A stretch of 64,000 bases of DNA from an uncultured Collinsella sp. (GTDB lineage: Bacteria > Actinomycetota > Coriobacteriia > Coriobacteriales > Coriobacteriaceae): contig CAAEON010000017.1 of NCBI GenBank assembly GCA_900757615.1, forward strand, positions 1-64,000, written 5' to 3'. The position numbers and the translations under genes are program-made. How positions within the stretch are numbered: position 1 is the stretch's first letter; each line of letters begins with the position of its first letter. Shown one piece after another: positions 62,156 through 64,000 of the stretch. The notes below the pieces were generated by a model. The model made no database searches. It saw only the letters and a list, made by a program, of their open reading frames with translations, and was not told where the DNA came from.

Positions 62156-63937
62156 TTAGATACGGCCAAAGTCGTAGGATCGAGCGGTCGCTTCGCCGGC
62201 GCAGATGAGGTTGGTTGTGGCTTCCTGGGGGTCGAGCGCCTGGTCGAGGGGCATGGGCTTGCGGCAGATCGGAAGCACCAAGTCAATACCCTGCCCATAC
62301 ACCGCATCCAGGTTGTCAGCACGACCGCCCACGACGGCGACCACTGGCTTGCCACATCGCTTCGCCCGGCGCGCAACGCCCACCGGCGCCTTGCCGGCAG
62401 CGGATTGCTCGTCCATATTGCCCTCGCCCGTTATGACCAGGTCGACATCGCTCACGCGCTCGTCGAACCCAATGAGGTCGAGCACCGTCTCAACGCCCGA
62501 ACGCAACTCCGCCCCGAGCGCCAGCAGCGCGGCACCCAGGCCGCCTGCGGCACCGGCACCGGGCACGCCGAGCACCGAGCCAAACGTCCGCGCACCCTCG
62601 GGCATGCGCAGTAGCCCCTGAGCCCGTGCCTCGACAACCGCCGTATCGAGCAGGCGACCATAGCCGACCATCCAGCTGTCGTACCTGCGCAGCGCCTCGG
62701 CATCATCCGTCGGCAGACCCTTCTGCCCGCCAAACACCGCCAGTGCGCCTCGACGCCCCACGAGCGGATTCTCGACATCGGAAAGCACCACGACACGCGC
62801 GCCATTCAGTACCTGAAGCGCTGGTGCCAAATCGATACCCGCCACGTGTTCAAGGCCCGCGAGCCCCGGCGCGATATCGCAGCCACGGTCATCGACAAGA
62901 CGCGCGCCCAGCGCCTGCAGCATGCCGGCGCCGCCGTCGTTGGTGGCACTGCCGCCCAAGCCAATATAGATAGTCTTTGCCCCGGCACGGACCGCACGGA
63001 GCATCAGCTCACCCACGCCATAGGTTGTGGCCTCCAACGCCGTCGATTCCGTGCAGGGTGAATACCCAATACCCGCCGCCTCGGCCATCTCAATTACAGC
63101 CGAGTCGTGCTCGTCGTCCACCAGCATCCGGGCAGACACGCGATCGCCCAAGGGGCCTGCAACCTCACAGGTCGAGAGCTCACCACCGCGCGCGGCGATG
63201 GCATCGAGCGTTCCCTCGCCACCATCTGCCAGCGGCAAAGCGCCCAGCTCGGCATCGGGCCACACACGGCGCACGCCTTCGACAACCGCCGCCTCCGCCT
63301 GTGCACTCGACACGCTGCCCTTAAAGGAATCAATGGCCAACAGCACACGGCGGGGCCGGCGGCACGCGGCACCAAAATCGACCGCCTCAACGGCAATATC
63401 TTCGGCACGCGCGTGCGCCTCGGCATGAGCGGCATGCGCCTCAAGATCGGCCCCACAACCGCAGCCAGCACCATCGGCGCCACGCAGCCCACTAAAATAG
63501 CTACTCAACACCTCGCGACACTCGCCTGCCAGCACGCCGGCATTTACGTTAAACCGATGATTCAGGCGCGAATCGGCATTCAGATCATACAGCGAACCCA
63601 GCGCGCCCGCCTTGGCATCAGCCGCGCCATACACGCAGCGCCCCACGCGCGCGTTAACCATAAGCCCCGCGCACATGCAGCAGGGCTCGAGCGTCACGTA
63701 GACCGTGCAATCGGAAAGGCGCCAGCGTCCAAGCGCCTGAGCGGCGGTGCACAGGGCCGAAAACTCGGCATGAGCCGAAGGGTCCTGGTCGAGCTCGCGG
63801 CGATTATGCGCCCGCGCGACGATCTCACCCGCGCGCACCACCACGGCGCCAATGGGCACTTCGCCCACTGCCGCGGCGGCGCGCGCCTCGGCCAGCGCCT
63901 CGCGCATGAACTTCTCGTCGATTTCGGTGATCGTCAT
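62156..63937 (-). CDS. Fusion of tRNA adenosine deaminase (TadA) and glycerate kinase
   Basis: A single 593-aa frame. Residues 1-150 are a complete TadA: SAHAEFSAL (His57, Glu59) and PCCMCAGL (Cys86, Cys89) give the zinc site that deaminates A34 of tRNA-Arg to inosine. After a Cys/Ala/His-rich linker (150-195), residues 197-590 are a glycerate kinase of the GarK/GlxK family (AIDSFKGSVSS, LPLADGGEGT, GLGGSATNDGGAGM, VITGEGNMDEQS). No stop or frameshift separates them. The start ATG at 63937 has GGAAGG. Divergent from a tRNA-Ser gene. Confidence 0.9.
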   Translation of the reverse strand: MTITEIDEKFMREALAEARAAAAVGEVPIGAVVVRAGEIVARAHNRRELDQDPSAHAEFSALCTAAQALGRWRLSDCTVYVTLEPCCMCAGLMVNARVGRCVYGAADAKAGALGSLYDLNADSRLNHRFNVNAGVLAGECREVLSSYFSGLRGADGAGCGCGADLEAHAAHAEAHARAEDIAVEAVDFGAACRRPRRVLLAIDSFKGSVSSAQAEAAVVEGVRRVWPDAELGALPLADGGEGTLDAIAARGGELSTCEVAGPLGDRVSARMLVDDEHDSAVIEMAEAAGIGYSPCTESTALEATTYGVGELMLRAVRAGAKTIYIGLGGSATNDGGAGMLQALGARLVDDRGCDIAPGLAGLEHVAGIDLAPALQVLNGARVVVLSDVENPLVGRRGALAVFGGQKGLPTDDAEALRRYDSWMVGYGRLLDTAVVEARAQGLLRMPEGARTFGSVLGVPGAGAAGGLGAALLALGAELRSGVETVLDLIGFDERVSDVDLVITGEGNMDEQSAAGKAPVGVARRAKRCGKPVVAVVGGRADNLDAVYGQGIDLVLPICRKPMPLDQALDPQEATTNLICAGEATARSYDFGRI

Positions 63938-63988
63938 CGTTCGCCTTCCCTGTTGCAAATTCAAAACGATGCTATCATTACGACTCAC

Positions 63989-64000
63989 GGAGAGATGGCA
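63989..64000 (+). tRNA. Partial tRNA-Ser, 5' end at the window edge
   Basis: The last 12 bases, GGAGAGATGGCA, match the usual 5' end of bacterial tRNA-Ser (acceptor stem GGAGAGA, then TGGC of the D-arm side). A TATCAT at 63973-63978 could be its -10. The rest of the gene is outside the window, so the anticodon is unknown. Confidence 0.55.

Overview
The window is GC-rich, densely coded chromosomal DNA. The gene content and order (F-ATPase operon next to upp, tsaC, prmC and prfA; heterodimeric ABC exporters; a large LTA-synthase-like sulfatase; UlaA-type PTS) and many short palindromic intergenic repeats suggest a gut actinobacterium of the Coriobacteriia, most likely Collinsella. That assignment is an inference from gene content; no rRNA or other taxonomic marker lies in the window.

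Layout. 0.2-9.8 kb: cell-wall genes (LCP ligase, murA) and a complete F1Fo ATP synthase operon (atpI-B-E-F-H-A-G-D-C, minus strand) with a recognisable promoter and terminator. 10-16.8 kb: upp, glpK, tsaC, prmC and prfA, interrupted by a HicAB toxin-antitoxin module and by a 0.6 kb low-coding gap. 17-23.5 kb: M20 peptidase, polar amino-acid ABC transporter, aldose epimerase and a membrane protein. 23.7-26.8 kb: MFS efflux pump, LMW phosphatase, small Cys-rich protein, pyridoxamine kinase. 27-31.7 kb: MarR-controlled heterodimeric ABC exporter. 31.9-36.3 kb: LysR regulator divergent from an SDR / OFA-type MFS / Gfo-Idh-MocA cluster. 36.7-38.9 kb: Tex. 39-45.3 kb: ascorbate-type PTS flanked by two near-duplicate transaldolase genes, with a divergent DeoR regulator and a HAD phosphatase. 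45.4-53.8 kb: RlmKL-like methyltransferase, a Kup K+ transporter with a shortened KdpD/KdpE pair and a small membrane protein, and a nitroreductase. 54-61.3 kb: LTA-synthase-like sulfatase, flavodoxin and a second heterodimeric ABC exporter. 61.3-64 kb: a repeat-rich segment holding the SRP RNA gene, a TadA-glycerate kinase fusion and the first bases of a tRNA-Ser.

The most unusual content is intergenic. I count at least 20 long inverted repeats, falling into several multi-copy families. In families A and B the two arms of a copy differ from the arms of the other copies yet stay complementary to each other. Several copies abut a stop codon. This covariation points to selection for RNA or cruciform structure, or to a mobile or gene-converting palindrome. 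I do not recognise families A and B as named elements. Other points of note: the TadA-glycerate kinase fusion, a 120-residue acidic insert in PrmC, a methyltransferase whose first catalytic domain has lost its NPPY motif, a KdpD without its N-terminal sensory part linked to Kup, and matching catalytic-site asymmetry in both ABC exporter pairs.
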